From Synechococcus sp. RedBA-s (GTDB taxonomy: Bacteria > Cyanobacteriota > Cyanobacteriia > PCC-6307 > Cyanobiaceae): a stretch of 64,000 nucleotides of DNA. Position 1 is the first letter of the stretch; every line of letters begins with the position of its first letter. Made by a program: the position numbers and the translations under genes. The stretch spans positions 1 through 64,000 of the forward strand of contig NZ_JAGQBF010000004.1 of assembly GCF_024345495.1 (NCBI RefSeq), in the 5' to 3' direction. A model generated the notes under the pieces. It searched no databases. It saw only the letters and a program-made list of their open reading frames with translations, and was not told where the DNA came from. This document shows, piece by piece, positions 18,402 through 27,328 of this stretch.

Positions 18402-19049
18402 TCAGGCCTTCTGCTTCTTCCCCAGGCGCGGCTCCTCGCCCGCCAGCAACCGCTTCAGGTTGCTGCGGTGTCGCCACACCACCAGCACGGTGGTGAGCAC
18501 CGCCAGGGCCAGGTAGGCGGGCCTCAGGCCGGTGCCGGCTCCGGCAAAGGCCCCCAGCATCAACAGCGGCAGGCTCAGGGCCGCCACGATGCTGGAGAGA
18601 GAGACGATGCGGCTGATGGTGAGGCAGGCCAGAAAGGTGCCGAAGCAGGCCAGGCCCACCGCCGGCACCAGGCCCAGCAGCATCCCCAGCCCCGTGGCCA
18701 CGGCCTTGCCCCCTTGGCCGCCCAGCCACACCGGCCAGATGTGACCCGCCAGGGCCGCCAGGCCGGCTCCCACCACCCACCAGTCGGTGAGAGGGGTGAA
18801 GCCGCTGGGCTGCAGCAGGGCCTTGGCCAGCAGCACCGCGGCAGTGCCCTTGAGCACATCCACCAGGAACACCACCAGGGCGGGGCCCTTGCCCAGCTGG
18901 CGCAGCACGTTCGTGGCCCCGGTGGAGCCGGAGCCCAGCTGGCGCAGGTCGATGCCAGCCAGCCAGCGGCCGGCCAGCCAGCCCGTGGGCAGCGAACCCA
19001 GCAAGTATCCCGCCGCCAGCAGCAGCAGGGGCAGGAGCGTCTGGCTCAT
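18402..19049 (-). CDS. plsY: acyl-phosphate glycerol-3-phosphate acyltransferase
   Basis: 215 aa, a membrane enzyme making lysophosphatidic acid from acyl-phosphate. PlsY motifs GSLPTGWLAGR, GSGSTGATNVLR and GHIWPVWLGGQGGKAVATGLG are present, with about five hydrophobic helices. The start overlaps the stop of the DUF3086 gene by 4 bases, so they form an operon. Confidence 0.95.
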   Translation of the reverse strand: MSQTLLPLLLLAAGYLLGSLPTGWLAGRWLAGIDLRQLGSGSTGATNVLRQLGKGPALVVFLVDVLKGTAAVLLAKALLQPSGFTPLTDWWVVGAGLAALAGHIWPVWLGGQGGKAVATGLGMLLGLVPAVGLACFGTFLACLTISRIVSLSSIVAALSLPLLMLGAFAGAGTGLRPAYLALAVLTTVLVVWRHRSNLKRLLAGEEPRLGKKQKA

Positions 19050-19987
19050 GGCAGGTCCTGCTCCAGGGCCAGCTCGTTGGCGGTGGCGGCGAAGGCCAGC
19101 CAGAGGGGAAACTGCAGCACCGGGATGTCGACCACCTGCTCGGCGGCATCCACGACGATGAAGGGCAGCTCGCCGCGCTCCTCCAGTCGGTCGGCCCGCT
19201 CGATCAGGGCATCAGGCCGCTCGAACAGCACGATGCCGCTGTTGGGGCCGAAGTCTTCCCGGGCCAGGCCCAGGCAATCCTGCAGGCCGCGGCGCCACTC
19301 CCCGAGCCGCTCGGGCTCTCCGGCCAGCACCAGGGTCTGGAAGCGCTCGCCGTAGAGGTCGCCCAGGATCGCCACGGCTCCGGCGGTGATCAGGGCATTG
19401 CGGTTGCGGCTGCCGCTGCTGGCCTGGGCCCCCCGCCCGCCCTGGCTGAGGAACCAGTCGTCGAGCAGGGCGGCGGCGGCGGGCTCCAGGCTGCGCCGCA
19501 GCTTCCAGGGATCGGCATAGAAATCGGGCTGGCCCTGGAAGCTGGAGAGGCGATCGCGGATCAGCTCGGCGTCCTGGCTGAACTGGCCCGCCGCCGCCGG
19601 CGGCATCGGCTGAACTGCGGCCGCAGCCGCAGCAGCGGACGCCGCCGGCGCCGAGGGGGGAGGGTCGAGGGGGGAGGGCTGCAACTGCAGGGGCTGCACC
19701 ACCAGCTCCATCAGCTCCGCCTGGCTGGCCAGGTCCTGCAGGGCCACCACCAGGTAGTCCTGGAAGCCCTTGAGCCGGCGGGCGATGCCATCGGCGCGGC
19801 CGCTGGGGCTGCCGTTGAGATCGGCGTCCAGCTGCTGCCGCCGCTGCTCCAGGGCCTCGATCTCCCCCAGCAGCGTCGCCCGGCGCTCACGCAAGTCGAG
19901 GAGAGCCAGCTCCAGCAGCTCCTCGCGAGTGGCGGGCTCGGGATGGTGCTCAGGGCTGGGCTCTGTGGGGGGGGTGGGGTCGCTCAT
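19046..19987 (-). CDS. DUF3086 family protein
   Basis: 313 aa, cyanobacteria-specific and of unknown function. An N-terminal coiled coil (about residues 25-65, rich in Leu, Glu, Arg and Gln) leads to a Pro/Ala-rich linker. A globular C-terminal domain follows, containing DPWKLRRSLEPAAAALLDDWF and ITAGAVAILGDLYGERF. It overlaps plsY and the DUF3119 gene by 4 bases each, giving a DUF3119-DUF3086-plsY operon. Confidence 0.85.
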   Translation of the reverse strand: MSDPTPPTEPSPEHHPEPATREELLELALLDLRERRATLLGEIEALEQRRQQLDADLNGSPSGRADGIARRLKGFQDYLVVALQDLASQAELMELVVQPLQLQPSPLDPPPSAPAASAAAAAAAVQPMPPAAAGQFSQDAELIRDRLSSFQGQPDFYADPWKLRRSLEPAAAALLDDWFLSQGGRGAQASSGSRNRNALITAGAVAILGDLYGERFQTLVLAGEPERLGEWRRGLQDCLGLAREDFGPNSGIVLFERPDALIERADRLEERGELPFIVVDAAEQVVDIPVLQFPLWLAFAATANELALEQDLP

Positions 19988-20406
19988 GGCAGGGCGCTGA
20001 GGTGGAGCTCCAGCTGTTGACGCAGGGCGGTGGCATCAAAGATCACCGGCAGCAGGTGGGGACTCTGGCGTTCACGGAAATAAAACAGCACCGGCAGGGG
20101 CCCCCAGAACACCGTCCAGCCGAGCCAGTCGCTGTAGGGGAAGCGGCGCAGCAGCCTGGAGCGGCTCCACACCAGCAGGGCCTCGTCGCTGAACTGCAGG
20201 CGCAGCAGCAGGGTCTGCAGCAACAGGAACAGCCCCAGCACGCCCACCACCCCGGCGGCGATCGGTGCCCCATTCCAGACGCGCTGAAGGGGTAGCAGCG
20301 CCAGCCCCAGGGCAAGGATCCCCAGGGGCAGCCAGGGCCGCGGCGCCAGGATCACCCCGGCGGCCGGATCAGGACCGCTCGACCCTGGACTTGTTGAAGG
20401 TGTCAT
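19984..20406 (-). CDS. DUF3119 family membrane protein
   Basis: 140 aa with two hydrophobic segments at about residues 28-65 and then a PH-like soluble region (SDEALLVWSRSRLLRRFPYSDW). This is typical of the cyanobacterial DUF3119 family, function unknown. ATG 20406 is chosen because upstream in-frame sequence is not protein-like. Its stop overlaps the DUF3086 start. Confidence 0.83.
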   Translation of the reverse strand: MTPSTSPGSSGPDPAAGVILAPRPWLPLGILALGLALLPLQRVWNGAPIAAGVVGVLGLFLLLQTLLLRLQFSDEALLVWSRSRLLRRFPYSDWLGWTVFWGPLPVLFYFRERQSPHLLPVIFDATALRQQLELHLSALP

Positions 20407-20444
20407 CGCCCCATGCTGCAGCGCCTGCCCCCCCGTTGACCAGC

Positions 20445-21194
20445 TCAGGTCCCGAAGAGCACCTGGGTGAGCACCACATCCACCAGGCTCACCGTCACCA
20501 GGATCATCACCACGGCGCCGGTGGTGCTGGTGCCCACCTCCTTGGGCCCTCCCCGGGTGGTGAGGCCCCAGCCACAGGCGATCACGGCGATCTGCAGGCC
20601 GAACACCAGGGCCTTCACCAGCATCGAGGGCAGGTCGGAGGGCTCCATCCAGGTGCGCACCGAGTTCCAGAACACCGAGGGGGGAATCGAATAGAGGAGG
20701 GTGCTGCTCACTTGGCCCGACCAGATCCCCACCACGAAAAACATCAGGCACTGCACCGGCGCCATGATCACCAGCGCCAGTACCCGGGGCACCACCAGAT
20801 ATTCCACCGGATCGGTGCGCAGCATCGTGATCGCATCGATCTGCTCGGTCACCTGCATGGTGCCCAGCTGGGCGGCATAGGCCGTGGCCACTTTTCCGGT
20901 GAGCAGGGTGGCGGTGAGAAGCGGCGCGATCTCCCGAGCCAGCCCTAGGGCGAGGATGCCGCCCACCGAGAAGCCGGCCCCTTGGCGGGTCAGCTCTGCT
21001 GCCACCTGGATGTTGAACACCGTGCCCACGGCCAGGGCGGTGATGAACACGATCAGGAAGCTGCCGGGTCCGGCCTCGAGCATCTGTTCGAAGAGGTCGT
21101 TGAGATTGATGCGGCCCTTGGCCAGGGCGGAGATGGCCTGGCCGCCGATCAGGGCACTGCTGCCCAGCCGCCTGATGTAACGGGGAATCCTCAT
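20445..21194 (-). CDS. MlaE/YrbE-type ABC transporter permease
   Basis: 249 aa, permease of the lipid-trafficking (Mla-like) ABC family. The family core is clear: FNIQVAAELTRQGAGFSVGG, LAREIAPLLTATLLTGKVATAYAAQLGTM and EQIDAITMLRTDPVEYLVVPR, with several membrane helices. In cyanobacteria such permeases work with an ATPase and an MCE protein, but neither is next door. The start codon overlaps the stop of the upstream symporter gene by 4 bases. Confidence 0.92.
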   Translation of the reverse strand: MRIPRYIRRLGSSALIGGQAISALAKGRINLNDLFEQMLEAGPGSFLIVFITALAVGTVFNIQVAAELTRQGAGFSVGGILALGLAREIAPLLTATLLTGKVATAYAAQLGTMQVTEQIDAITMLRTDPVEYLVVPRVLALVIMAPVQCLMFFVVGIWSGQVSSTLLYSIPPSVFWNSVRTWMEPSDLPSMLVKALVFGLQIAVIACGWGLTTRGGPKEVGTSTTGAVVMILVTVSLVDVVLTQVLFGT

Positions 21195-22600
21195 GGACTG
21201 AGCGCTGGCCGCCGCTGCCGCTCCGGCCAGCGGCGCATCACCACCAGCCCCACCATGATCAGCACCACCGGGATGATGCCCATGCACAGCCGGATCGTGA
21301 GCAGGGCCGAGTCGGGCTGGAGCAGCCCCTGGGCAGCCTTGTAACCGCTGACGCTGAGGACGTTGCCCAGCACGAACACCGCCACGCCGATGCCCAGCTT
21401 CTGGGTGATCACCATCCAGGCGGTGTAGAGGCCGGCGGGTTTGTCGGGATCAGCATCAATGGCATCGGGCAGCAGAGCCCAGGGGATCAGGTAGGCGGTG
21501 GCGGCACCCAGGCCCACCAGCATGATCGTGGCCACCAGCAGGGTCAGATTCAACAGATTGCCGGCCGAGCCGATCGGTGAGACCTGCGGATTGAGCGGCA
21601 CCAGCACCATTGCCGCCATGCAGCCCAGCACCCAGAGGCCCACGCCCCAGCGCAGGGCATGCACCCGGCCGTGCCAGTAGGCCACCCAGCTCCAGAGCTG
21701 CAGGCCCGCCAGGGCACTGAGCTGGAAGGGAATCAGGATCCAGGTGCTCCAGGTCTCGGGGATGCGCATCACCACCGTGAGGAAGATCAGCGACACCGGT
21801 TGCATCAGTTGCAGTGCGCACCAGAGCAGCAGGTAGAGCGCCAGCACCCGCAAGAAGCGGCCATTGCGGCTGATTCGCCTCAGCTGCTTTCGGATCGGTT
21901 CGGGATGGCCGCTGGGGCGTTGGCAGTGGCGGGCGAAGGGGGCCAGCCCCCAGGCGCAGATCAGGCTGGTGACGGTGATCAGCACCCCTGAGATCAGGCC
22001 CATGCGCAGGTATCCCTCGGCGCCGCCCCCTACCAGCAGGGCTCCCAGCACCAGCCCGCTCAGGCCGGCGATGATCGATCCGGTGAAGCGCAGGGCGTTG
22101 AGCCGGGTGCGCAGGGGCGTGTCAGTGGTGAGCTCACAGGCCAGGGCCGAGTAGGGCAGGTTGACGCAGGTGTACAGCCCCATCGCCACCAGCTGGATCA
22201 GCACGAAGACGACGAACTTCTGCCAGTCGTTGCCGGGGGGCACCCACCACAACGCCGCCATGCTCAGCCCGAGGGGCACGGCGCTGAAGGCGATCCAGGG
22301 AATGCGTGGTCCCCAGCGGCTCTTGGTGTGGTCGCTGAGGAAGCCGACGATCGGGTCGTTGATGCCGTCCCAGAGCTTGATCACCATCAGCACCAGGCCC
22401 GCCATCCAGGCCGGCAGCCCCGCCACCCCGGTGTAGAAGACGAACAGGTAGAATCCGAGCAGGGTAGCCGCCATGCCGGTGCCGGCGTCGCCGAGGCTGT
22501 AGGACCAGAGCATCCGCTGGCGGGCTGCGCCGCTGAGGCTGGATGCATCGCTGACGGGCCTGGTGCCCTGGGGGCTCAGCGTGGTCTCGGGGGAGGTCAA
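21191..22600 (-). CDS. MFS transporter, GPH (glycoside-cation symporter) type
   Basis: 469 aa with about 12 hydrophobic segments. The signature region LVLMVIKLWDGINDPIVGFLSDHTKSRWGPR is that of the glycoside-pentoside-hexuronide:cation symporters. YLIPWALLPDAIDADPDKPAGLY in the second half agrees. The substrate is unknown; relatives take up sugars or related solutes. It overlaps the mlaE-like permease start by 4 bases. Confidence 0.88.
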   Translation of the reverse strand: MTSPETTLSPQGTRPVSDASSLSGAARQRMLWSYSLGDAGTGMAATLLGFYLFVFYTGVAGLPAWMAGLVLMVIKLWDGINDPIVGFLSDHTKSRWGPRIPWIAFSAVPLGLSMAALWWVPPGNDWQKFVVFVLIQLVAMGLYTCVNLPYSALACELTTDTPLRTRLNALRFTGSIIAGLSGLVLGALLVGGGAEGYLRMGLISGVLITVTSLICAWGLAPFARHCQRPSGHPEPIRKQLRRISRNGRFLRVLALYLLLWCALQLMQPVSLIFLTVVMRIPETWSTWILIPFQLSALAGLQLWSWVAYWHGRVHALRWGVGLWVLGCMAAMVLVPLNPQVSPIGSAGNLLNLTLLVATIMLVGLGAATAYLIPWALLPDAIDADPDKPAGLYTAWMVITQKLGIGVAVFVLGNVLSVSGYKAAQGLLQPDSALLTIRLCMGIIPVVLIMVGLVVMRRWPERQRRPALSP

Positions 22601-22698
22601 GAAGGCTGTCCCAGGCGCAGGTCATAATGCTGCAACCCAGCACTCAGCGCGGCCACGGGGCCGGGATGGGCAACCAGCAACGGTACGCATGTACTGCT

Positions 22699-22770
<72 letters not shown>

Positions 22771-22792
22771 CCTATTCTCAATAAGGGTTTTC

Positions 22793-22826
22793 GGCTGAAA
22801 GTCCTTGCTGTCACAGGCTTTCAGCC
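22793..22826 (+). other. inverted repeat after tRNA-Gly
   Basis: GGCTGAAAG and CTTTCAGCC form a perfect 9-bp stem with a 16-base loop, 24 bases after the tRNA. There is no following T-run, so it is a possible processing or weak termination structure rather than a standard terminator. The stretch up to 22952 otherwise holds only a short GTGAGA/TCTCAC repeat and no gene. Confidence 0.4.
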
Positions 22827-22952
22827 CGCCTGCCGCAGCCAGCCCCTGATCGCCCGTGCCAGGCTGTGAGACGAAACATCTCACAAGCCGGCGGCCCGTG
22901 ACTGGGAGGTGACGATCAGGACCGTGGTGTTTCACGCGCTGTCTCAGCGGGG

Positions 22953-23315
22953 GTGCCGGAGGGGCTGGACGGTTCTGAATCACCGTGGCCACCCGCGGCT
23001 GAACATTGCCGCGGGTGCTGGCCGATGCCGCCTGGCCTCGGTGGTGGTTATGTAGGCCACTACCTGATGAGCCGACCCCTCTGGAAGGAGCTGCGGCGCG
23101 AGTACGAGGCCAAGGGGGAGAAGCTCGTGCCTTATTCCTGCAGACATGGCTACGCCCACCGTGCTCACGTGATCTGCGACCTGCCCCCGAAGGTGGTGGA
23201 CGCGGCGATGGGCCACAGCGTGCAGACCCACCTGGCCGCTTACAGCCGCTGGTGCGGCGACGACGTGGTGGATGACGCCTTCGCCAAGGCGGAGCAGCGC
23301 CTGCTTGCCTCCTGA
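22953..23315 (+). pseudogene. tyrosine recombinase (integrase) C-terminal remnant
   Basis: The last 80 residues carry the end of a phage-type integrase catalytic domain. These are YSCRHGYAHRAH (the HxxR-like box), then VDAAMGHSVQTHLAAYSRW with the second His and the probable Tyr nucleophile. The first catalytic Arg region and the N-terminal DNA-binding domain are absent. The first 35 residues do not look like integrase. It lies next to the tRNA-Gly target, as active integrases do, but is too short to work. Confidence 0.75.
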
Positions 23316-23351
23316 GGCCGCCTCGTCACAAGCCCAAGACCACAGCAGGAC

Positions 23352-23580
23352 TCCGAGGCCAGTGACAAGTTGGCCCGGCCGACCATCTGCAGGTAAAGGC
23401 TCAGGCTGGGGTGGGGCGCATCAGGATCGCCCCGCCGACTGAGGGGATGTCGGTGCCCTCGGAAATGATCATGCAGCTGGTGAGCACCTCCACCTCGCCG
23501 GTGCCTAGCCCGGCGATCAAGTGCCTGCGCTCTTCTGCTGGGGTGCCGCCACTGACTGCCGCGGGAGAGCGGCCCTGCCC
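23352..23580 (-). pseudogene. superfamily 2 helicase C-terminal fragment, frameshifted
   Basis: Reading the minus strand downward gives AVSGGTPAEERRHLIAGL, then EVLTSCMIISEGTDIPSVGG and AILMRPT. This is the helicase motif IV-V region seen in restriction- and repair-type SF2 helicases. A stop follows at about 23407. Moving one base there restores SLSLYLQMVGRA, which is motif VI. No start, ATPase domain or continuation was found, so this is a dead fragment, probably from a restriction or defence-type gene carried by the element. Confidence 0.65.
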
Positions 23581-23683
23581 GCCACCACCCCCAACACCGG
23601 CCCCGCTGCCGACCGGAGCCCTGCGGTGCCTGCTCAGGCCTGAGACAGTGCCTGAATTCAGATCGGGGGGTTAGGCAGAGTGA

Positions 23684-24856
23684 TCAGAGCGGTTCGGTGC
23701 CTTCACTGAGGATCGCCAGGTAGGCGTCATAGGCGAACAGCCGATTTCGACGCCCTCCAGTGATTTCCCGGGCGATGCCGAGGCCCACCAGGGTTTCGAT
23801 CGCCTTGCTGGCTGTTGGAAAACTCAGACCACTCAACTCCCTGAGCTGGTTGACGCTGGTGAGCGGTCGTCGTCGCAGGGTCCTGTAGCACTGCTGCACA
23901 CTCACCCCGGAGCGGCCGAGCCCCATCAGTCGTGCCTGATCGACGCGGAACAGCTCCAGCAACCGCTGGGCCGTCGCCACGGCGCCCGATGCCGTGCTCT
24001 CGACCCCCTCGAGAAAAAAATCGATCCATGCCTCCCAGTCGCCGTTCTGACGCACGCCGTCCAGCAGCTCGTAGTAGCGGCTTCGGTGCTGCTTGAAGAA
24101 CAGGCTCAGGTAGAGCAGCGGTTGCCCCAGTACGCCTGCCTCAATCAGCATCAGCACGATCAGCAGTCGGCCAAGGCGGCCGTTGCCGTCGAGGAACGGG
24201 TGGATCGTCTCGAACTGCACGTGGGCCAGGGCGGCGCGCACCAGCACCGGCAGGGTGTGCTCGCCCTCGGGCCCGCCGTGAATGAACTGCTCCAACGCGG
24301 CCATGCAGTCCTCCACCAGTCCCGGCGGCGGAGGCACGAAGCTGGCGTTGCCTGGCCGGGTGCCGCCGATCCAGTTCTGGCTGCGTCGGAACTCGCCAGG
24401 CAGCCGATCGGCGCCACGGCCCCGGGCCAGCAGCCGGGCGTGGATTTCCCGCAGCAGCCGTGAGGACAGCGGGAATCCTTCCGCATGCCTGGTCAGGCCA
24501 TGCTCTAGCCCTGCCACGTAACTGGAGACCTCCACCACGTCATCGAACGGAAGGCCGGGTGCTCCCTCCAGTTCAAACAGCAGCAGATCGGAAAGGGATG
24601 ACTGGGTGCCTTCGATCTGGGAGGAAAGCAAGGCTTCCCGCCGCACGTAGGCGTAGAGAAACAGCTCTGGATCGGGGAGCAGGGATGAGACCCCATCCAG
24701 GCGACCGCAGGCCAGAAGGGCCTGCTCATGCAGGGTCTGCAGCGGTCCTTCCAGCACCACAGGCGGCTTCGGTGGCAGCGGCGCCGGCACGAAGGCCCGC
24801 ACCGCTTCTCCGGCGGTGCTGGTGATCTCGTAGCGCCCGGTGGTGTCGCGCCGCAT
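23684..24856 (-). CDS. Fic family protein with C-terminal winged helix
   Basis: 390 aa, intact. Fic proteins transfer AMP or other phosphate-linked groups to target hydroxyls. The active-site motif is HPFLDGNGR at residues 219-227. An N-terminal inhibitory motif S78-x-x-x-E82-G83 (SSQIEG) marks a class II, self-inhibited enzyme. Residues about 330-385 (SVNQLRELSGLSFPTASKAI) look like a winged helix that may bind its own promoter. It lies inside the tRNA-Gly element and is the only intact gene there. The target is unknown; no separate antitoxin gene is adjacent. Confidence 0.9.
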   Translation of the reverse strand: MRRDTTGRYEITSTAGEAVRAFVPAPLPPKPPVVLEGPLQTLHEQALLACGRLDGVSSLLPDPELFLYAYVRREALLSSQIEGTQSSLSDLLLFELEGAPGLPFDDVVEVSSYVAGLEHGLTRHAEGFPLSSRLLREIHARLLARGRGADRLPGEFRRSQNWIGGTRPGNASFVPPPPGLVEDCMAALEQFIHGGPEGEHTLPVLVRAALAHVQFETIHPFLDGNGRLGRLLIVLMLIEAGVLGQPLLYLSLFFKQHRSRYYELLDGVRQNGDWEAWIDFFLEGVESTASGAVATAQRLLELFRVDQARLMGLGRSGVSVQQCYRTLRRRPLTSVNQLRELSGLSFPTASKAIETLVGLGIAREITGGRRNRLFAYDAYLAILSEGTEPL

Positions 24857-24876
24857 GGAGCCTCCCTGGGGCGAAC

Positions 24877-24927
24877 CTTGAATACACCTTGAGCTTATTC
24901 AAGACTGAGCTGAATTACTTGAATAAG
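24877..24927. promoter_or_regulatory. palindromic operator-like sites upstream of fic
   Basis: CTTATTCAAG (24894-24903) and CTTGAATAAG (24918-24927) are a perfect 10-bp inverted repeat. A further half-site CTTGAATA lies at 24877-24884, 20 bases upstream of the fic ATG. The cluster is AT-rich against a GC-rich background and is placed where an autoregulatory DNA-binding domain such as the Fic winged helix could act. Confidence 0.5.
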
Positions 24928-25131
24928 GCCCGGGTGACTCGTGGATCCCCGGCCAGCAGTCTCGCCTGTCCCGTCGCCGTCTCGGTGGCTTGTCGGATGT
25001 CGATCGGTGTTTCGCCCGCCCCTGTGGCGCCAAGGGCTTTTGGAGGCAAAACAGCTCACCAAAAAATTTCACATAGCGCGTTTTTCTTGTTGAGAAGTCA
25101 GGCAGTGCAATGAGACTGGGTGATCTATGGA
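24928..25131. other. gene-free stretch inside the element
   Basis: Apart from the fic promoter sites, the 328 bases between fic and glgX hold the right attachment repeat and a lower-GC segment around 25050-25100. A minus-strand open frame runs through it, but it reads through the tRNA-like repeat and resembles no protein I know. I see no gene here. Confidence 0.5.
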
Positions 25132-25178
25132 TCAGCTTTCCAATCTGATGATGCGGGTTCGATTCCCGCCGCCCGCTT
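25132..25178 (+). repeat. right attachment site, copy of tRNA-Gly 3' half
   Basis: 45 of 47 bases match 22724-22770, including the whole T-arm and acceptor 3' strand. The missing 5' half and the altered anticodon stem mean it is not a functional tRNA. It ends 6 bases before the glgX stop codon. Confidence 0.85.
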
Positions 25179-25184
25179 GTTTCT

Positions 25185-27263
25185 TCAGAGCCCCGTCGCC
25201 TCAATCAGGTGGGGGGCCAGCAGCAGCATCAGGCTGCGGCCCATGAGCGGGGCCTCGCTGGCGGAGCCCCAGGGCTGGGGGTTTTCGGCCAGCCGATCGC
25301 CATCGATCTCGCCGGTGTCGATCACCCGCAACCAGCCTCCGCTGGCCTCGGGCAGCTTGAAGACCATCGGCTGGTAGTAGGCATTCATGCCGCACCAGAG
25401 CAGGGGGCCGTGGCGCAGGTCGTGCAGGCTCCAGGCCAGGCTGTGGGACCAGCTGCCCCAGTCGGGTTGGAGCAGCTCCACCCCGTGCCACTCGCGCCAG
25501 ATGAGATCCCGTTCGCCGGGCCTGGAGGGGGGGCTGTCGGCGTGGGGGGTCTCGGGGTTGAGCAGGCCCTCGAGCCGGCGGCGTAGGCGCACCAGACGGC
25601 TTACGTAGCGATGCAGGCGCTGGTCCTCCTCGTCGGGGCGCCAGTGCATCCAGCCCAGGGGGTTGTTCTGGCACCAGGTGTTGTTGTTGCCCCCCTGGCT
25701 GCGGCGCACCTCGTCGCCCATCAGCAGCATCGGCACCCCGGGTGCCAGCAGCAGGGTGCCCAGCAGGTTGCGGATCTGGCGGTTGCGCAGTTCGTTGACC
25801 TGCGAATCGCTGCAGGGCCCCTCAACGCCGTGGTTCCAGCTGTTGTTGTGGTTGTCGCCGTCGCGGTTGTCCTCGCCGTTGGCCAGGTTGTGCTTGCGGT
25901 CGTAGCTGACCAGATCGGCGAGGGTGAAGCCGTCGTGGGCTGTGATGAAGGTGATGCTGCGGCCCGCCGTGGCCGGCCTGCCGCCGTAGAGATCAGGGCT
26001 GCCGGAGAGACGCTGGGCCATCAACCAGCTGCCGCTGTCGTCCCCTTTCCAGAAGCGGCGCACGTCGTCGCGGAAGCGGCCGTTCCAGGTGCCCATCCGC
26101 CGTGCCGGGAAGTCATTGAGCCGGTAAAGGCCACCGCAATCCCACGGTTCGCTCACCAGCTTGAGGTCGCTCAGCTCGGGGTCGGCCTCGATCTCCTCGA
26201 ACAGGGGCGGTTGGTCGAGCGGGGCCAGCTCTTCGCCGCGGCTGAGGGCGATGCCGAGATCGAAGCGGAAGCCGTCGATGCCCAGCTCCAGGGCCCAGCA
26301 GCGCATGGATTCCAGCAGCAGCCGCCGCGCCAGGGGACGGTTGGCGGCAATGGTGTTACCGCAGCCGGTGACGTCCATGTAGTCGCACCGGCTGTTCTGG
26401 TGGTAGTAGAGGCGGTCCGCCAGTCCACGCCAGCTCAGAGTGGGCCCGTCCTGGTTGCCTTCGCTGGTGTGGTTGTAGACCACGTCGAGCAGCACCTCCA
26501 TCCCGGCCTGGTGGCAGGCGGTGACCAGCTGACGCACCTGCTGGCGCCCCGCCAGCGGGTCGTCGCCCACCAGATAGCCCTGGTGGGGCGCCATCCAGCT
26601 CAGTGGGCTGTAGCCCCAGTAGTTCTGGCGTCCGTGGGGGGCATCCTGGGGATCGAAGGCCATCACCGGCAGCAACTCCAGGGCGGTGACGCCCAGGCTG
26701 CGCAGGTAGGGCAGGGAGTCGATCACGCCCAGCAGGCTGCCCTGACGCTCGGGGGGCACGGGACTGCCCTGGCCCCGGCTGAGCCCGCCCACATGCAGCT
26801 CGTAGATCACCGTGGTCTGCCAGCTGTGGCGGGGCCTCGGCGCGGCCACGAAATCGAAGTGATCCCGCTCCGTCACCACGCCTTTCAGGCAGGTGGCGGT
26901 GTTGGGGATGGCGCCGATGGCGTCACCGCGGCGGTAGACATCCCAGCCGCTGATCGCCCGGGCGCAGGGATCCAGCAGCACCTTCGATGGGTTGAAGCCG
27001 TGCCCCCCCGGCAGCAGGGGCCCATAGACGCGGTAGCCGTAGCAGGTGCCGACGCCGATCCCCTCCACCTCCACATGCCAGTGGTCGCCGGAGCGATGGC
27101 GCAGATCCAGGGGAACGATCCGGAAGGGCTCGGGCGAGCTGCCGCGTGCGAACAGCAGCAACTCCACCCTGGTGGCCGATGGGGCCACCAGGGAGAAGTT
27201 CACCCCCCGGGCGGTGAGCGCCGCCCCGAGGGGCCAGGGATGTCCGAGCTGTATCGAAGACAA
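25185..27263 (-). CDS. glgX: glycogen debranching enzyme GlgX (isoamylase type)
   Basis: 692 aa, a GH13 enzyme that hydrolyses alpha-1,6 branches during glycogen breakdown. An N-terminal CBM48 domain (about residues 10-100) precedes the catalytic barrel. The four GH13 regions are visible: LLDVVYNHTSEG, GFRFDLGIAL (nucleophile Asp), LVSEPWDCGG (acid/base Glu) and ITAHDGFT. Its stop abuts the right end of the integrated element but the gene is complete. Glycogen-derived pyruvate could feed the nifJ/hox block further on. Confidence 0.94.
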   Translation of the reverse strand: MSSIQLGHPWPLGAALTARGVNFSLVAPSATRVELLLFARGSSPEPFRIVPLDLRHRSGDHWHVEVEGIGVGTCYGYRVYGPLLPGGHGFNPSKVLLDPCARAISGWDVYRRGDAIGAIPNTATCLKGVVTERDHFDFVAAPRPRHSWQTTVIYELHVGGLSRGQGSPVPPERQGSLLGVIDSLPYLRSLGVTALELLPVMAFDPQDAPHGRQNYWGYSPLSWMAPHQGYLVGDDPLAGRQQVRQLVTACHQAGMEVLLDVVYNHTSEGNQDGPTLSWRGLADRLYYHQNSRCDYMDVTGCGNTIAANRPLARRLLLESMRCWALELGIDGFRFDLGIALSRGEELAPLDQPPLFEEIEADPELSDLKLVSEPWDCGGLYRLNDFPARRMGTWNGRFRDDVRRFWKGDDSGSWLMAQRLSGSPDLYGGRPATAGRSITFITAHDGFTLADLVSYDRKHNLANGEDNRDGDNHNNSWNHGVEGPCSDSQVNELRNRQIRNLLGTLLLAPGVPMLLMGDEVRRSQGGNNNTWCQNNPLGWMHWRPDEEDQRLHRYVSRLVRLRRRLEGLLNPETPHADSPPSRPGERDLIWREWHGVELLQPDWGSWSHSLAWSLHDLRHGPLLWCGMNAYYQPMVFKLPEASGGWLRVIDTGEIDGDRLAENPQPWGSASEAPLMGRSLMLLLAPHLIEATGL

Positions 27264-27328
27264 AGACCCGGGTGACCTGACGTCTCAAGCTAGTGCTGTG
27301 CAGGGGCGATGGCCCCCGGGGGGCGTCC

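Noticed and set aside
24899-25204. 101-aa frame between fic and glgX
   Set aside because: It reads through the tRNA-derived repeat and shows no similarity to known proteins; treated as non-coding.
25611-27275. 554-aa open frame antisense to glgX
   Set aside because: Mirror of the GH13 coding region with no recognisable domain.
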